Assembly (NCBI RefSeq): GCF_000310205.1
Contig: NZ_AMXE01000014.1
Span: forward strand, 1-60,010
Length of the DNA stretch: 60,010 bases
Origin: Thauera linaloolentis 47Lol = DSM 12138
GTDB lineage: Bacteria > Pseudomonadota > Gammaproteobacteria > Burkholderiales > Rhodocyclaceae
Reading direction: 5' to 3'
Position 1 is the stretch's first letter. Every line of letters starts with the position of its first letter. Below the pieces are notes generated by a model. That model had not been told where the DNA came from, did no database searches, and saw only the letters and a program-made list of their open reading frames with translations. The translations under genes were made by a program, and so were the position numbers. Of the stretch, positions 18,925 through 27,822 are shown in pieces.

Positions 18925-20358
18925 TCATCTCGGAATAAGGAAGGTCGTTTCCTCTTCGAGGCTCAGGCTGGGATCGTCTTCCGCGGAAATCTGGAAGGTG
19001 ATCGCGTTCGCTCCCGGCTTGCCCTCATCGTAGGGGACGAGAACCTGGGTCGTGAGCGAATAGGTCGCGGCCGGCGCGACCTCGACCTGCTGCGCGGTAC
19101 CGATCCTGATGCCGGGCAGGCCCGAGACCTCGATACGGAAGCTGCGTGGATCCTCGGTCATGTTCATGACCTGCAGGTTATATACGTTCTCGATCATACC
19201 GCCTTCGATCTCACGCCCGAGCGAGGAGCGGTCGCGGATTACGTCGACCCGGAGCGGGTCGCGGCCCGCGAGCGAAAACACGAAGCCCATGCACATGGCC
19301 ACGAGCACGAAACCATAGACCAGCGTGCGCGGCCGGAAAACGTGCCCGATGATCTCCTTCCGCCCCCACCCCTTCTTCAACGCATTTTCGGTCGAATAGC
19401 GGATGAGGCCCTTCGGGTAGTTCATCTTGTCCATCACCTGGTCACAGGCGTCGATACAGGCGGCACAGCCGATGCACTCGTACTGCAGACCCTGGCGGAT
19501 GTCGATCCCGGTCGGACAGACCTGAACGCAGATGCCGCAGTCGATACAGTCGCCCTTGCCGACCGTCTTGGGGTCGAGCCCTTTCTTGCGCGTGCCGCGC
19601 GGTTCGCCGCGTCCTTCGTCGTAGGTGATGACCAGGGTGTCAGGGTCGAACATCACCGCCTGGAAGCGGGCATAGGGACACATGTACTTGCACACCTGCT
19701 CCCGCATCACGCCCGCGAACAGGTAGGTGAAACCGCCGTAGAAGAGGATCCAGAACAGTTCCCAAGGCCCGAAGGAGAAGCGGGGCACGGACGCCAGCAA
19801 TTCCTTCAACGGCGAGAAATAGGCAACGAAAGTGAAACCCGTCCACAGAGCCACCAGCCCCCAGACCAGGAACTTCGCGCCCCGGCGCAGCAGCTTGGCA
19901 CCACTCATCGGCGCGTTGTCGAGCTTCTGGCGCTTGTTGTGGTCGCCCTCGATCTTCTGCTCGATCCACATGAAGATCTCGGTGTAGACCGTCTGCGGAC
20001 AGGCGTAGCCACACCAGAGGCGGCCTGCTATGGCCGTGAAGAAGAACAGCGCGTAGGCGGAAACGATCAGCAGGAGGGCAAGGAACACCACGTCCTGGGG
20101 CCAGAACACCCAGCCAAAGATATAGAACTTGCGTTCGGTGAGGTGGAACAGGACGGCCTGGCGGTCATTCCAGCTCAGCCATGGCAGCCCGTAGAAGACG
20201 ATCTGCGTGAACCACACCAGCGCCCAGCGCCAGTTGGCAAACAGACCGGTGACTGCGCGCACATACAGTTTCTTGCGCGACTCGTAGAGGGTATCGCTCG
20301 ATTGGGGAGAATGCGAAGGTTTTGCCGCTTGCTTCGGCTGTGGGGATGGGCTGCTCAT
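18925..20358 (-). CDS. ccoG: Cytochrome c oxidase accessory protein CcoG (polyferredoxin)
   Basis: A 477-residue membrane iron-sulfur protein. Several membrane segments in the N-terminal half surround CGYACPQTVYTEIF and CKYMCPYARFQ. The ferredoxin-like part has CIDCGICVQVCPTGIDI and CIGCAACIDACDQVM, giving two [4Fe-4S] cluster motifs. A C-terminal immunoglobulin-like periplasmic domain follows. CcoG (FixG/RdxA) acts in cbb3 oxidase biogenesis, where it has been linked to reduction of copper for the CuB site. AAGAGG precedes ATG 20358. It lies 97 bases after ccoP, separated by a hairpin, and is coupled to ccoH downstream. Confidence 0.95.
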   Translation of the reverse strand: MSSPSPQPKQAAKPSHSPQSSDTLYESRKKLYVRAVTGLFANWRWALVWFTQIVFYGLPWLSWNDRQAVLFHLTERKFYIFGWVFWPQDVVFLALLLIVSAYALFFFTAIAGRLWCGYACPQTVYTEIFMWIEQKIEGDHNKRQKLDNAPMSGAKLLRRGAKFLVWGLVALWTGFTFVAYFSPLKELLASVPRFSFGPWELFWILFYGGFTYLFAGVMREQVCKYMCPYARFQAVMFDPDTLVITYDEGRGEPRGTRKKGLDPKTVGKGDCIDCGICVQVCPTGIDIRQGLQYECIGCAACIDACDQVMDKMNYPKGLIRYSTENALKKGWGRKEIIGHVFRPRTLVYGFVLVAMCMGFVFSLAGRDPLRVDVIRDRSSLGREIEGGMIENVYNLQVMNMTEDPRSFRIEVSGLPGIRIGTAQQVEVAPAATYSLTTQVLVPYDEGKPGANAITFQISAEDDPSLSLEEETTFLIPR

Positions 20359-20401
20359 GGCCTCTTTACCGATGGATTTTTGTTCTTGTTTTATTGATGA
20401 C

Positions 20402-20426
20402 CCCGGGAGGACCCCCTCCTCCCGGG
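20402..20426. repeat. Intercistronic hairpin between ccoP and ccoG
   Basis: The arms CCCGGGAGGA (20402-20411) and TCCTCCCGGG (20417-20426) flank five C bases. No T-run follows on the minus strand. It may reduce read-through from the abundant ccoNOQP message into ccoGH, or protect the 3' end of ccoNOQP mRNA. Confidence 0.65.
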
Positions 20427-20455
20427 ATGGAACTGCCTTTACAGCATAAAACGCA

Positions 20456-21346
20456 TTACTTCTTGCTCAGGCTCAGCACGTAGGCCGTCAGCAGGTGCAC
20501 CTTGTCTTCGCCGAGGAACTCGCCAAAGGCCGGCATCTGGTTGGTACGGCCATGGGTGATGGTCTCGATGATAGTCGCTTCGGACGAACCATACAGCCAC
20601 GACTTGTTGGTCAGGTTGGGCGCGCCCAGCAACGGGTTGCCGGTGGCGTCTGCGCCGTGGCAGGCGACGCAGTTGGTCTCGAAGCCTTCCTTGCCGCGCT
20701 GGGCGCGCAGCGAGTCATGCGCCAGACCGGACAGCGAACGCACGTAGTTGGCGACGTCCTTGACGCCTTCCGCCCCGAGCACGGGACCGAAGGGAGTCAT
20801 CACGCCCATGCGCCCGCCCGTGATCGTGGCCTTGATCGTCTCGGGATCGCCACCCCACAGCCATTCGTCATCGGTCAGGTTGGGGAAGCTCTTCGCGCCC
20901 TGCGCCGCAGAACCATGGCATTGGGCACAGTAGGTCAGGAACATGCGCTTGCCCATCGCGTTCGCTTCCGGATCCGCCGCCACAGCCAGCACGTCCATGT
21001 CACGGTACTTGGCGAAGATCGGACCGTATTTTTCTTCGGCCTGCGCCATTTCGGTGCCGTACTGGGACAGTTGCCCGCGGTGCGCGTTCTTGTCACCGAA
21101 CCCCGGGTAGATCGCCAGATACACGATGGCAAAGAAGATCGTGATCCAGAACAGGTACATCCACCAGCGCGGCAGCGGGTTGTTGTACTCGGCGAGCGTC
21201 TCGTCCCACACGTGGCCGTGCAACTCGACCGGTCCCTTCTCGCGCTTGGTCATGTTCGACACCAGCACGAACACGCAGAACAGGATGGAGAGGGTCACGA
21301 GGACCATCACATACATGTTCCAGAAACCGCTGATAAAGTCAGCCAT
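20456..21346 (-). CDS. ccoP: Cytochrome-c oxidase cbb3-type, subunit III (CcoP)
   Basis: A 296-residue dihaem subunit. The start MADFISGFWNMYVMV (ATG 21346) overlaps the end of ccoQ by eight bases; the in-frame extension upstream lies inside ccoQ. Two N-terminal membrane helices (about residues 8-28 and 55-75) are followed by two cytochrome c domains with CAQCH and CVACH haem sites, and the methionine ligand regions (MGVMTPFG, TNQMPAFG). CcoP passes electrons from cytochrome c through CcoO to the CcoN catalytic core. Its length fits the family. It is the last gene of the ccoNOQP core block. Confidence 0.96.
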   Translation of the reverse strand: MADFISGFWNMYVMVLVTLSILFCVFVLVSNMTKREKGPVELHGHVWDETLAEYNNPLPRWWMYLFWITIFFAIVYLAIYPGFGDKNAHRGQLSQYGTEMAQAEEKYGPIFAKYRDMDVLAVAADPEANAMGKRMFLTYCAQCHGSAAQGAKSFPNLTDDEWLWGGDPETIKATITGGRMGVMTPFGPVLGAEGVKDVANYVRSLSGLAHDSLRAQRGKEGFETNCVACHGADATGNPLLGAPNLTNKSWLYGSSEATIIETITHGRTNQMPAFGEFLGEDKVHLLTAYVLSLSKK

Positions 21347-21527
21347 TTGCTTTTCCCTCTTGGTCTTGCCGGCCACGAGAGGCCGGCAGGTCGTCATCGC
21401 TCAGGGGCAGGCGCGCCGCTTCATCGAACCCCGCCTTCGCGTGCTTGCTGTATGCCCAGACGACGATGCCCAGGAAACACAGGAAAGCCAGGACGGTGAT
21501 CAGGCTTCTAAGATCATTGATATCCAC
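21339..21527 (-). CDS. ccoQ: Cytochrome-c oxidase cbb3-type, subunit CcoQ
   Basis: A 62-residue single-helix subunit. The GTG at 21527 is chosen because GGAG lies 6 bases upstream and the product then begins MDINDLRSLITVL, the usual CcoQ start; a TTG at 21539 would add four residues. The helix is at about residues 7-26 and is followed by a charged cytoplasmic tail. CcoQ stabilises the CcoNOP complex. The last eight bases overlap the ccoP start. This is a small gene whose annotated start often varies between genomes. Confidence 0.9.
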   Translation of the reverse strand: MDINDLRSLITVLAFLCFLGIVVWAYSKHAKAGFDEAARLPLSDDDLPASRGRQDQEGKANG

Positions 21528-21542
21528 GACGCGCTCCAACCC

Positions 21543-22178
<636 letters not shown>

Positions 22179-22194
22179 GTTTGTCGTTCTCCGA

Positions 22195-23625
22195 TCAGGC
22201 GTGGGCAGCCGCGGGCGTGAGCACGGGCGCCTCGTAAGCCTTCTGTCCGGCAATGGTCTTCACCATGTTGTAGAACATGATCAGCATGCCGATGAGGAAC
22301 AATGCACCACCGACGAAGCGGATGGTCCAGAACGGATAGCTGGCCTTGACGCTCTCCACGAACGAGTAGGTCAGCGTGCCGTCGGCATTGGTCGCGCGCC
22401 ACATCAGGCCCTGCATCACACCGGAGATCCACATCGAGGCGATGTAGAGCACGATGCCGATGGTGGCGATCCAGAAGTGCGCGTTGATCAGCTTGACGCT
22501 GTACATCTCGGTCTTGCCATACATGCGCGGCAGCAGGAAGTAGATCGAGCCGATCGAGATCATGGCGACCCAGCCCAGGGCGCCGGAGTGCACGTGGCCG
22601 ACGGTCCAGTCGGTGTAGTGCGACAGCGCATTCACGGTCTTGATCGACATCATCGGACCTTCGAAGGTCGACATGCCGTAGAACGACAGCGCGGTGATGA
22701 GGAACTTCAGGATCGGGTCCGTACGCAGCTTGTGCCAGGCGCCCGACAGGGTCATCACGCCGTTGATCATGCCGCCCCAGGACGGTGCCAGCAGAATCAG
22801 CGAGAACACCATGCCGACGGACTGGGTCCAGTCGGGCAGCGCGGTGTAGTGCAGGTGGTGCGGGCCGGCCCACATGTAAGTGAAGATCAGGGCCCAGAAG
22901 TGCACCACGGACAGGCGGTACGAGTACACCGGACGGTCGGCCTGCTTCGGCACGAAGTAGTACATCATGCCCAGGAAGCCGGCGGTCAGGAAGAAGCCCA
23001 CCGCATTGTGGCCGTACCACCATTGAACCATCGCGTCCTGCACGCCGGCGTAGGCGGAGTAGGACTTCATGCTGGTGAACGAGATGGGGATCGCGGCACT
23101 ATTGACGATGTGCAGCAGCGCGACGGTCAGGATGAAACCGCCGAAGAACCAGTTGGCGACATAGATGTGCGAAACCTTGCGCTTGGCAATGGTCCCGAAG
23201 AACACGATCGCGTAGGACACCCACACGACGGCGATCAGGATGTCGATCGGCCATTCGAGCTCGGCGTATTCCTTCGACGTCGTGTAGCCGAGCGGCAGCG
23301 TGATCGCGGCCAGAACGATGACCAGTTGCCAGCCCCAGAACGTGAACGCGGCCAGCCCTGGCGCGAACAGCCTGGTATGACAGGTTCGCTGTACCACGTA
23401 GTACGACGTGGCGAACAACGCGCAACCGCCAAACGCGAAGATCACGGCATTGGTATGCAGCGGACGGAGCCTGCCGAAATGCAGGAATTCGTGAACGTTC
23501 AGTTCAGGCCACACGAGCTGTGCTGCGGCGATGACACCGACCAGCATGCCCACGATGCCCCACACCACCGTCATGATGGAGAACTGGCGCACGACTTTAT
23601 AGTTATAAGTCGCTTGCGATTGCAT
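22195..23625 (-). CDS. ccoN: Cytochrome-c oxidase cbb3-type, catalytic subunit I (CcoN)
   Basis: A 476-residue haem-copper oxidase core subunit with about twelve helices. ATG 23625 (GAGGTG five bases upstream) is preferred over an in-frame GTG nine bases earlier. Ligand histidines are seen in [15 protein letters not shown] (low-spin haem), [13 protein letters not shown] (CuB), [20 protein letters not shown] (CuB) and [17 protein letters not shown] (haem ligands). The cbb3 type works at very low oxygen. A perfect FNR-type box lies about 110 bases upstream of the start, consistent with induction under oxygen limitation. It is the first gene of ccoNOQP. Confidence 0.97.
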   Translation of the reverse strand: MQSQATYNYKVVRQFSIMTVVWGIVGMLVGVIAAAQLVWPELNVHEFLHFGRLRPLHTNAVIFAFGGCALFATSYYVVQRTCHTRLFAPGLAAFTFWGWQLVIVLAAITLPLGYTTSKEYAELEWPIDILIAVVWVSYAIVFFGTIAKRKVSHIYVANWFFGGFILTVALLHIVNSAAIPISFTSMKSYSAYAGVQDAMVQWWYGHNAVGFFLTAGFLGMMYYFVPKQADRPVYSYRLSVVHFWALIFTYMWAGPHHLHYTALPDWTQSVGMVFSLILLAPSWGGMINGVMTLSGAWHKLRTDPILKFLITALSFYGMSTFEGPMMSIKTVNALSHYTDWTVGHVHSGALGWVAMISIGSIYFLLPRMYGKTEMYSVKLINAHFWIATIGIVLYIASMWISGVMQGLMWRATNADGTLTYSFVESVKASYPFWTIRFVGGALFLIGMLIMFYNMVKTIAGQKAYEAPVLTPAAAHA

Positions 23626-23733
23626 GTGAGTCACCTCTTAGTTGAAAACCCCTTTTTGAGCCACGCCACCCGACCCGATACGCACTTCCCGGCGACGCCG
23701 GCACGAAGGATACGCGGGGGTCGGAACCTCAAT

Positions 23734-23747
23734 TTGATACAGATCAA
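23734..23747 (-). promoter_or_regulatory. FNR/ANR-type box upstream of ccoN
   Basis: TTGATACAGATCAA is a perfect match to the FNR/ANR consensus TTGAT-N4-ATCAA. Its centre is about 115 bases upstream of the ccoN start, suitable for class II activation (centre near -41.5) with a leader of some 75 bases. Regulation by an oxygen sensor of the FNR family is thus expected. Confidence 0.9.
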
Positions 23748-23842
23748 CATTGTATTGCAGTGCGAGAACGGTAGGAAGCCGACCGACGGACTCAAACCCG
23801 CCTCAAGACATTCTTTTGCCGGCGGGCAAGCCCCTCGCAGGC

Positions 23843-23871
23843 AAAAAAAAAGGGTGCGAATCAACGCACCC
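23843..23871 (-). terminator. Rho-independent terminator of the ccoI-ccoS unit
   Basis: On the minus strand the stem GGGTGCG / CGCACCC (23865-23871 and 23852-23858) with a 6-base loop is followed by nine T residues (23851-23843). It lies about 150 bases after the ccoS stop and upstream of the ccoN promoter, so it insulates ccoNOQP from ccoIS. Confidence 0.9.
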
Positions 23872-23967
23872 CCAACCCCAACAGAGAGACAAAAAACCGG
23901 CTTTGAAGCCACCGCCCCGCGGTCGCTTGAATTCAACTGGAACGAAGTTTGCCGCAATCCGGGAATG

Positions 23968-23991
23968 CCAAGTTGACCTAGGTCAACTTGG
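23968..23991. promoter_or_regulatory. Perfect 24-bp palindrome with FNR/DNR-like core
   Basis: The half-site CCAAGTTGACCT (23968-23979) is followed immediately by its exact complement. The core is TTGAC-CTAG-GTCAA (23973-23986), like a CRP/FNR-family (FNR or DNR/NNR) site. It lies just after the ccoS stop, in the ccoS 3' region and about 240 bases upstream of the ccoN FNR box. It could be a second regulator site or a transcript hairpin. Confidence 0.7.
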
Positions 23992-24022
23992 CTGCACTTC
24001 AGGCGCAACCAGCGGCAGGGGC

Positions 24023-24256
24023 TCACCCGCTCCGGCCGTCCGGCCCCTGGGCCTCGGCCTCGTCCTGTTCGCCGTCCTCGCGCCGCCGGCGGGCTTCCAC
24101 ATCGGCGGGCAGTTCGTCGCGGTCGTCGAGCAGCAGGCGGTAGGCCGGTCCCTCCATGTCGTCATACTGCCCGTTGCGCAAGGACCACCAGAACAATGCG
24201 CCGATGATGAACACCAGCACCACCGACAGCGGAATGAGGAGATAGAGGCTTTCCAT
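24023..24256 (-). CDS. ccoS: cbb3-type oxidase assembly protein CcoS
   Basis: A 77-residue protein with one N-terminal membrane helix (MESLYLLIPLSVVLVFIIGA) followed by FWWSLRNGQYDDMEGPAYRL, the diagnostic CcoS sequence. The C-terminal tail is highly charged and probably disordered. CcoS is needed for cofactor insertion into the cbb3 oxidase. It begins 20 bases after ccoI and is followed by a palindrome and a strong terminator, so ccoI-ccoS form a two-gene unit. Confidence 0.94.
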   Translation of the reverse strand: MESLYLLIPLSVVLVFIIGALFWWSLRNGQYDDMEGPAYRLLLDDRDELPADVEARRRREDGEQDEAEAQGPDGRSG

Positions 24257-24276
24257 GTCGAATCCTGCAGGAACCC

Positions 24277-26784
24277 TTACTTTTCGCGCGGCACGCGCTG
24301 CAGGCGCATCGCGTTGAGCACCACCAGCAGCGAACTACCCGCCATGCCGATGCCCGCCATCCAGGGCGTGACCAGGCCGAGCATCGCCAGCGGCACCGAA
24401 GTGAAGTTGTAGGCGAAGGACCACCACAGGTTCTGGCGGATGATCCGCAGGGTCTTGCGCGCGAGCAGGATCGCCCGCCCGAGGCTGCCGAGGTTTTCGT
24501 TGAGCAGGACGATGTCGGCCTGGTTTCGGGCCAGGTCCGTTCCTCCCCCCATCGCCACCGAGACATGCGCCTGGGCCAGCACCGGCGCGTCATTGACGCC
24601 ATCGCCCACCATCGCCACCACGGCTTGCGGGCTCTTCTGCAGTTCCGCGATCCAGGACTGCTTGCCCTGCGGACTCATGCCGCCATGCGCATCGGCGATT
24701 CCCAGTTCGTCCGCAACGGCAGCGACCGCGCGCGGCGAATCGCCGGACAGCACGCCGAGCTGGAGCCCATCCTCGGCGAGGCCTTGCACGAGCGCCCCGG
24801 CCTCGGCACGCACCGTATCGCCCAAGCGGAACAGGCCCAGCCAGCCCGCCGCCGAGGCAAGCGCCACGACCGTCCCGCCGTGCTGGGAGAAGGTCTCGAT
24901 CGCCGTCGGCGGCGTCAGGCCGGCCGCGCCGGCAACGTATTGCGGACGGCCGATCCAGAGCGTTTCGCCCGCCACGTCTCCCTGCATGCCCTGACCGGTT
25001 TCCGCGCGCAGTCCGCTCACCGCCGGCAACGCCATCACCGCCGCGGCTTCACGCAGGCCCGCCGCCACGGGATGCTCGGAGCCCTGCTCGATGGATGCCG
25101 CAAGCGCGGTCAGTTCAGCCGCGGTCCGCCCCCCAAGCGGCAATACCTCGTCGAGCTTCATGCGGCCATGGGTCAGCGTGCCGGTCTTGTCGAACACGAA
25201 GTGGCTGGCATGCGCGAGCGTCTCGATGGCATGGCCGCGGGTGACCAGCACCCCCATCCGCGCCATGGCGTCGGTACCCACGGTCAGGGCAGTCGGCGTG
25301 GCCAGGGACAGCGCGCACGGGCAGGCGACGACCAGCACCGACACGAACACCCACAGTGCGCGCTCGCTGTCGATGAAATACCAGGCCACGCCGGTCAGGG
25401 AGGCCAGGACCAGCAGGGTCAGGATGAACCATCCCGCGACCTTGTCCGATTGCGTCGCGACGCGCGGCTTCTCCATCGCCGCACGCTCCATGAGCCGGCG
25501 GATGGCCGCCAGCCGTGTGGAATCCCCGACATGCTCAACCCGGAACAGCAAGGGAGACGATATGTTGATGCTGCCGCCGGTCAGCGCGTCGCCGACGTGC
25601 TTGGCGACGGGCAGGCTCTCCCCGGTCAGCAGGGCCTCGTTGACCTCGCCCACGCCCTCGACGACGACGCCGTCGGCAGGAATGACCTCGCCCGGACGCA
25701 CGCGCAGCACATCGCCGATGGCCAGTTGCGAAGTGGGCACGCGCTCGCCCGCAGCCTGCGCGGGCCAGCCCGCCAGGCGCTCGGCGAAGGACGGCAGCAC
25801 CTTGCCCAGTTCCTCCACGCCGCGCACCGCCTTCTGGCGCGCGATCATCTCCAGGTAGCGGCCGCCGAGCAGGAAGAACACGAACATCGTAACCGAGTCG
25901 AAATACACCTCCGGCCCATCGGTGAGCGTGGCCCACAGGCTGGCGAGGAAGGCGCTGCCCACCCCGACCGCAACCGGCACGTCCATCCCCAGGCGGCGCA
26001 GGCGGATGTCGCGCGCCGCGCGCTGGAAGAACGGCGCCGCCGAGTACAGCACCACCGGCAGCGTCAACAGCAGGCTGGCCCAGCGCAGCAACTGCTCCAT
26101 GTCCCAGGTCATGTCGCCCTCGCCCGCCACATAGACGGGGAAGGCATACATCATGACCTGCATCATGCCAAAGCCGGCGACGAACACCCGCCACAGCATC
26201 GAGCGGCGCTCCCGCTCTGCGATCTGCTCGGAGCGTTCCGCGTCGTAGGGATACGCGCGGTAGCCGATCGCCTGGATGGCGCCCAGGATGTCGGAAAGCT
26301 TGATGCGGCGCTCGTCCCAGCGCACCCGCGCGCGGCGCGTCGCGTAGTTGATCTCGACCGCGGACACCCCGTCCTGGCGGGAGACATGGCGCTCGTTGAG
26401 CCAGACGCAGGCCGCGCAGGTAATGCCTTCGAGGATCAGCGAGGCTTCATGCTCATGCTCGCCCACCGGGCGCACGAAGCTCTTCTGGAAGTCGGGATGG
26501 TCGAACAGCCCGAGCTCCTGCAGTTCGACCGGCATCGCTTCGCGCCGCGTCTCGGGCATCGCATCGCGATGGCGGTAGTAGTCCACCAGGCCGTTGTCGA
26601 CGATCGACTGGGCCACGGCCTCGCAGCCGACACAGCACATCCGCCGCTCGCGGCCATCGATGCGCACGTAGTGATGCGTTTCAGGCGGAATGGGCAAACC
26701 GCAGTGATAGCAGTCGGCATCGCCCTGGCCCTGGGTTGCGGCGGTGGATGGCGAATCGACAACGGAGGGATCGGCGGCAGTCAT
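24277..26784 (-). CDS. ccoI: Copper-translocating P-type ATPase CcoI
   Basis: An 835-residue P1B-type ATPase. ATG 26784 gives MTAADPSVV; an ATG at 26817 lies in a perfect inverted repeat that carries AAGGAG directly before it and cannot be excluded. The N-terminus has a cysteine-rich element (CYHCGLPIPPE, RRMCCVGCEAV) and a heavy-metal domain with ITCAAC (about residues 122-126). The catalytic part contains LLTGESLPV, the transmembrane CPC in VVACPCALSLATPTAL, the phosphorylation site DKTGTLTHG, SEHP and MVGDGVNDAPVL. CcoI/FixI delivers copper for the CuB centre of the cbb3 oxidase. It is co-transcribed with ccoS. Confidence 0.94.
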   Translation of the reverse strand: MTAADPSVVDSPSTAATQGQGDADCYHCGLPIPPETHHYVRIDGRERRMCCVGCEAVAQSIVDNGLVDYYRHRDAMPETRREAMPVELQELGLFDHPDFQKSFVRPVGEHEHEASLILEGITCAACVWLNERHVSRQDGVSAVEINYATRRARVRWDERRIKLSDILGAIQAIGYRAYPYDAERSEQIAERERRSMLWRVFVAGFGMMQVMMYAFPVYVAGEGDMTWDMEQLLRWASLLLTLPVVLYSAAPFFQRAARDIRLRRLGMDVPVAVGVGSAFLASLWATLTDGPEVYFDSVTMFVFFLLGGRYLEMIARQKAVRGVEELGKVLPSFAERLAGWPAQAAGERVPTSQLAIGDVLRVRPGEVIPADGVVVEGVGEVNEALLTGESLPVAKHVGDALTGGSINISSPLLFRVEHVGDSTRLAAIRRLMERAAMEKPRVATQSDKVAGWFILTLLVLASLTGVAWYFIDSERALWVFVSVLVVACPCALSLATPTALTVGTDAMARMGVLVTRGHAIETLAHASHFVFDKTGTLTHGRMKLDEVLPLGGRTAAELTALAASIEQGSEHPVAAGLREAAAVMALPAVSGLRAETGQGMQGDVAGETLWIGRPQYVAGAAGLTPPTAIETFSQHGGTVVALASAAGWLGLFRLGDTVRAEAGALVQGLAEDGLQLGVLSGDSPRAVAAVADELGIADAHGGMSPQGKQSWIAELQKSPQAVVAMVGDGVNDAPVLAQAHVSVAMGGGTDLARNQADIVLLNENLGSLGRAILLARKTLRIIRQNLWWSFAYNFTSVPLAMLGLVTPWMAGIGMAGSSLLVVLNAMRLQRVPREK

Positions 26785-26800
26785 CGGCAACAATATGAAG

Positions 26801-26832
26801 CCGCCCCTGAAGGACATCTCCTTCAGGGGCGG
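26801..26832. repeat. 14-bp inverted repeat in the ccoI leader
   Basis: CCGCCCCTGAAGGA (26801-26814) and TCCTTCAGGGGCGG (26819-26832) are perfectly complementary around CATC. In minus-strand mRNA this would be a very stable hairpin 17 bases before the ccoI start. It holds an AAGGAG-ATG pair within the stem and loop. No T-run accompanies it. Confidence 0.8.
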
Positions 26833-26944
26833 TCGAACGGAATCGCCCGTTTTTAGCACATTTCCCCCAGCCCGGCCATTGCCCTGCCGCCTGCTGCGGC
26901 ACGCAGCCGCAGAGCGCCAGGCCGCGGCGCAGGCCGGACGGGGT

Positions 26945-27712
26945 TTATTTTGCCGCCATGCGAATGGCGCCGTCGAGGCGGATCACCTCGCCGTTCAGGT
27001 AAGGGTTCTCGATGATGTGCCGCACCAGCCCGGCGAACTCCGCCGGCTTGCCGAGGCGCGACGGGAAAGGAACCATCTTGCCCAGCGAGTCCTGCACTTC
27101 TTGCGGCATGCCCATCAGCATCGGTGTTTCCATGATGCCCGGCGCGATGGCCATCACGCGGATGCCGAAACGCGACAGCTCGCGCGCCACCGGCAGCGTC
27201 AGCCCAACCACGCCCGCCTTCGACGAAGCGTAGCCCGCCTGCCCGATCTGGCCATCGAAAGCCGCCACCGACGCGGTGTTGACGATGACACCCCGCTCAC
27301 CGCCGGCATCGGCCCCGGCCTTGCTCATGACGTCGGCCGCCAGCCGGATCATGTTGAAGGTGCCGATCAGGTTGATCGACACGGTGCGGGCAAAGGAATC
27401 GAGGCGATGCGGCGCCTCGCGCCCGACGACCTTCTCCGCCGGCGCCACGCCCGCGCAGTTGATGAGGCCGCGGAGGCCGCCAAAACCCGATACGGCACGG
27501 TCGATCGCCGCCTTGGCGCTCGCTTCGTCGGTCACATCGGTGGCGGCGAAGGCTGCCGACGAACCCAGTTCCGCTGCCAAGGCCTCGCCGGCCTCGCGAT
27601 TGACATCGGCCAGCACGACCCGACCGCCCGCCTCGACCAGCATGCGCGCCGTCGCGGCCCCCAGACCCGATCCGCCACCGGTCACCACGAATACGCCGTT
27701 CTCGATCTGCAT
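26945..27712 (-). CDS. Short-chain dehydrogenase, 3-hydroxyacyl-CoA dehydrogenase type II-like
   Basis: A 255-residue SDR. ATG 27712 follows GAGGAG at 7 bases. The NAD-binding motif [16 protein letters not shown] for NAD(H) preference, INCAGVAP, the catalytic Ser in VNTASVAAF and YASSKAG (Tyr-x-x-x-Lys) are all present. [19 protein letters not shown] and [16 protein letters not shown] are typical of HSD17B10-like 3-hydroxyacyl-CoA / 2-methyl-3-hydroxybutyryl-CoA dehydrogenases, which act in fatty-acid or isoleucine degradation. A 16-bp palindrome 55 bases upstream fits a dedicated repressor. No other beta-oxidation gene is adjacent. Substrate is inferred. Confidence 0.85.
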   Translation of the reverse strand: MQIENGVFVVTGGGSGLGAATARMLVEAGGRVVLADVNREAGEALAAELGSSAAFAATDVTDEASAKAAIDRAVSGFGGLRGLINCAGVAPAEKVVGREAPHRLDSFARTVSINLIGTFNMIRLAADVMSKAGADAGGERGVIVNTASVAAFDGQIGQAGYASSKAGVVGLTLPVARELSRFGIRVMAIAPGIMETPMLMGMPQEVQDSLGKMVPFPSRLGKPAEFAGLVRHIIENPYLNGEVIRLDGAIRMAAK

Positions 27713-27766
27713 CGCCAATCTCCTCGTCCTGTCGACTGATTAAACATCAGCCCATGAACATAGTTC

Positions 27767-27782
27767 ACGTTAACGTTAACGT
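27767..27782 (-). promoter_or_regulatory. 16-bp palindromic operator candidate upstream of the SDR gene
   Basis: ACGTTAACGTTAACGT is a perfect palindrome centred about 62 bases upstream of the SDR start. It also contains the tandem unit GTTAAC twice. Its form resembles operators of MerR/TetR repressors of acyl-CoA and branched-chain amino acid catabolism, but I do not assign a regulator. Confidence 0.65.
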
Positions 27783-27822
27783 CAATACAAACATGTTCCT
27801 TGCTTCGTGATGCCGCGCACTG

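Noticed and set aside
18784..20397. 537-residue plus-strand open frame opposite ccoG
   Set aside because: ccoG on the minus strand has all its cluster-binding cysteines; the antisense product is charged low-complexity sequence.
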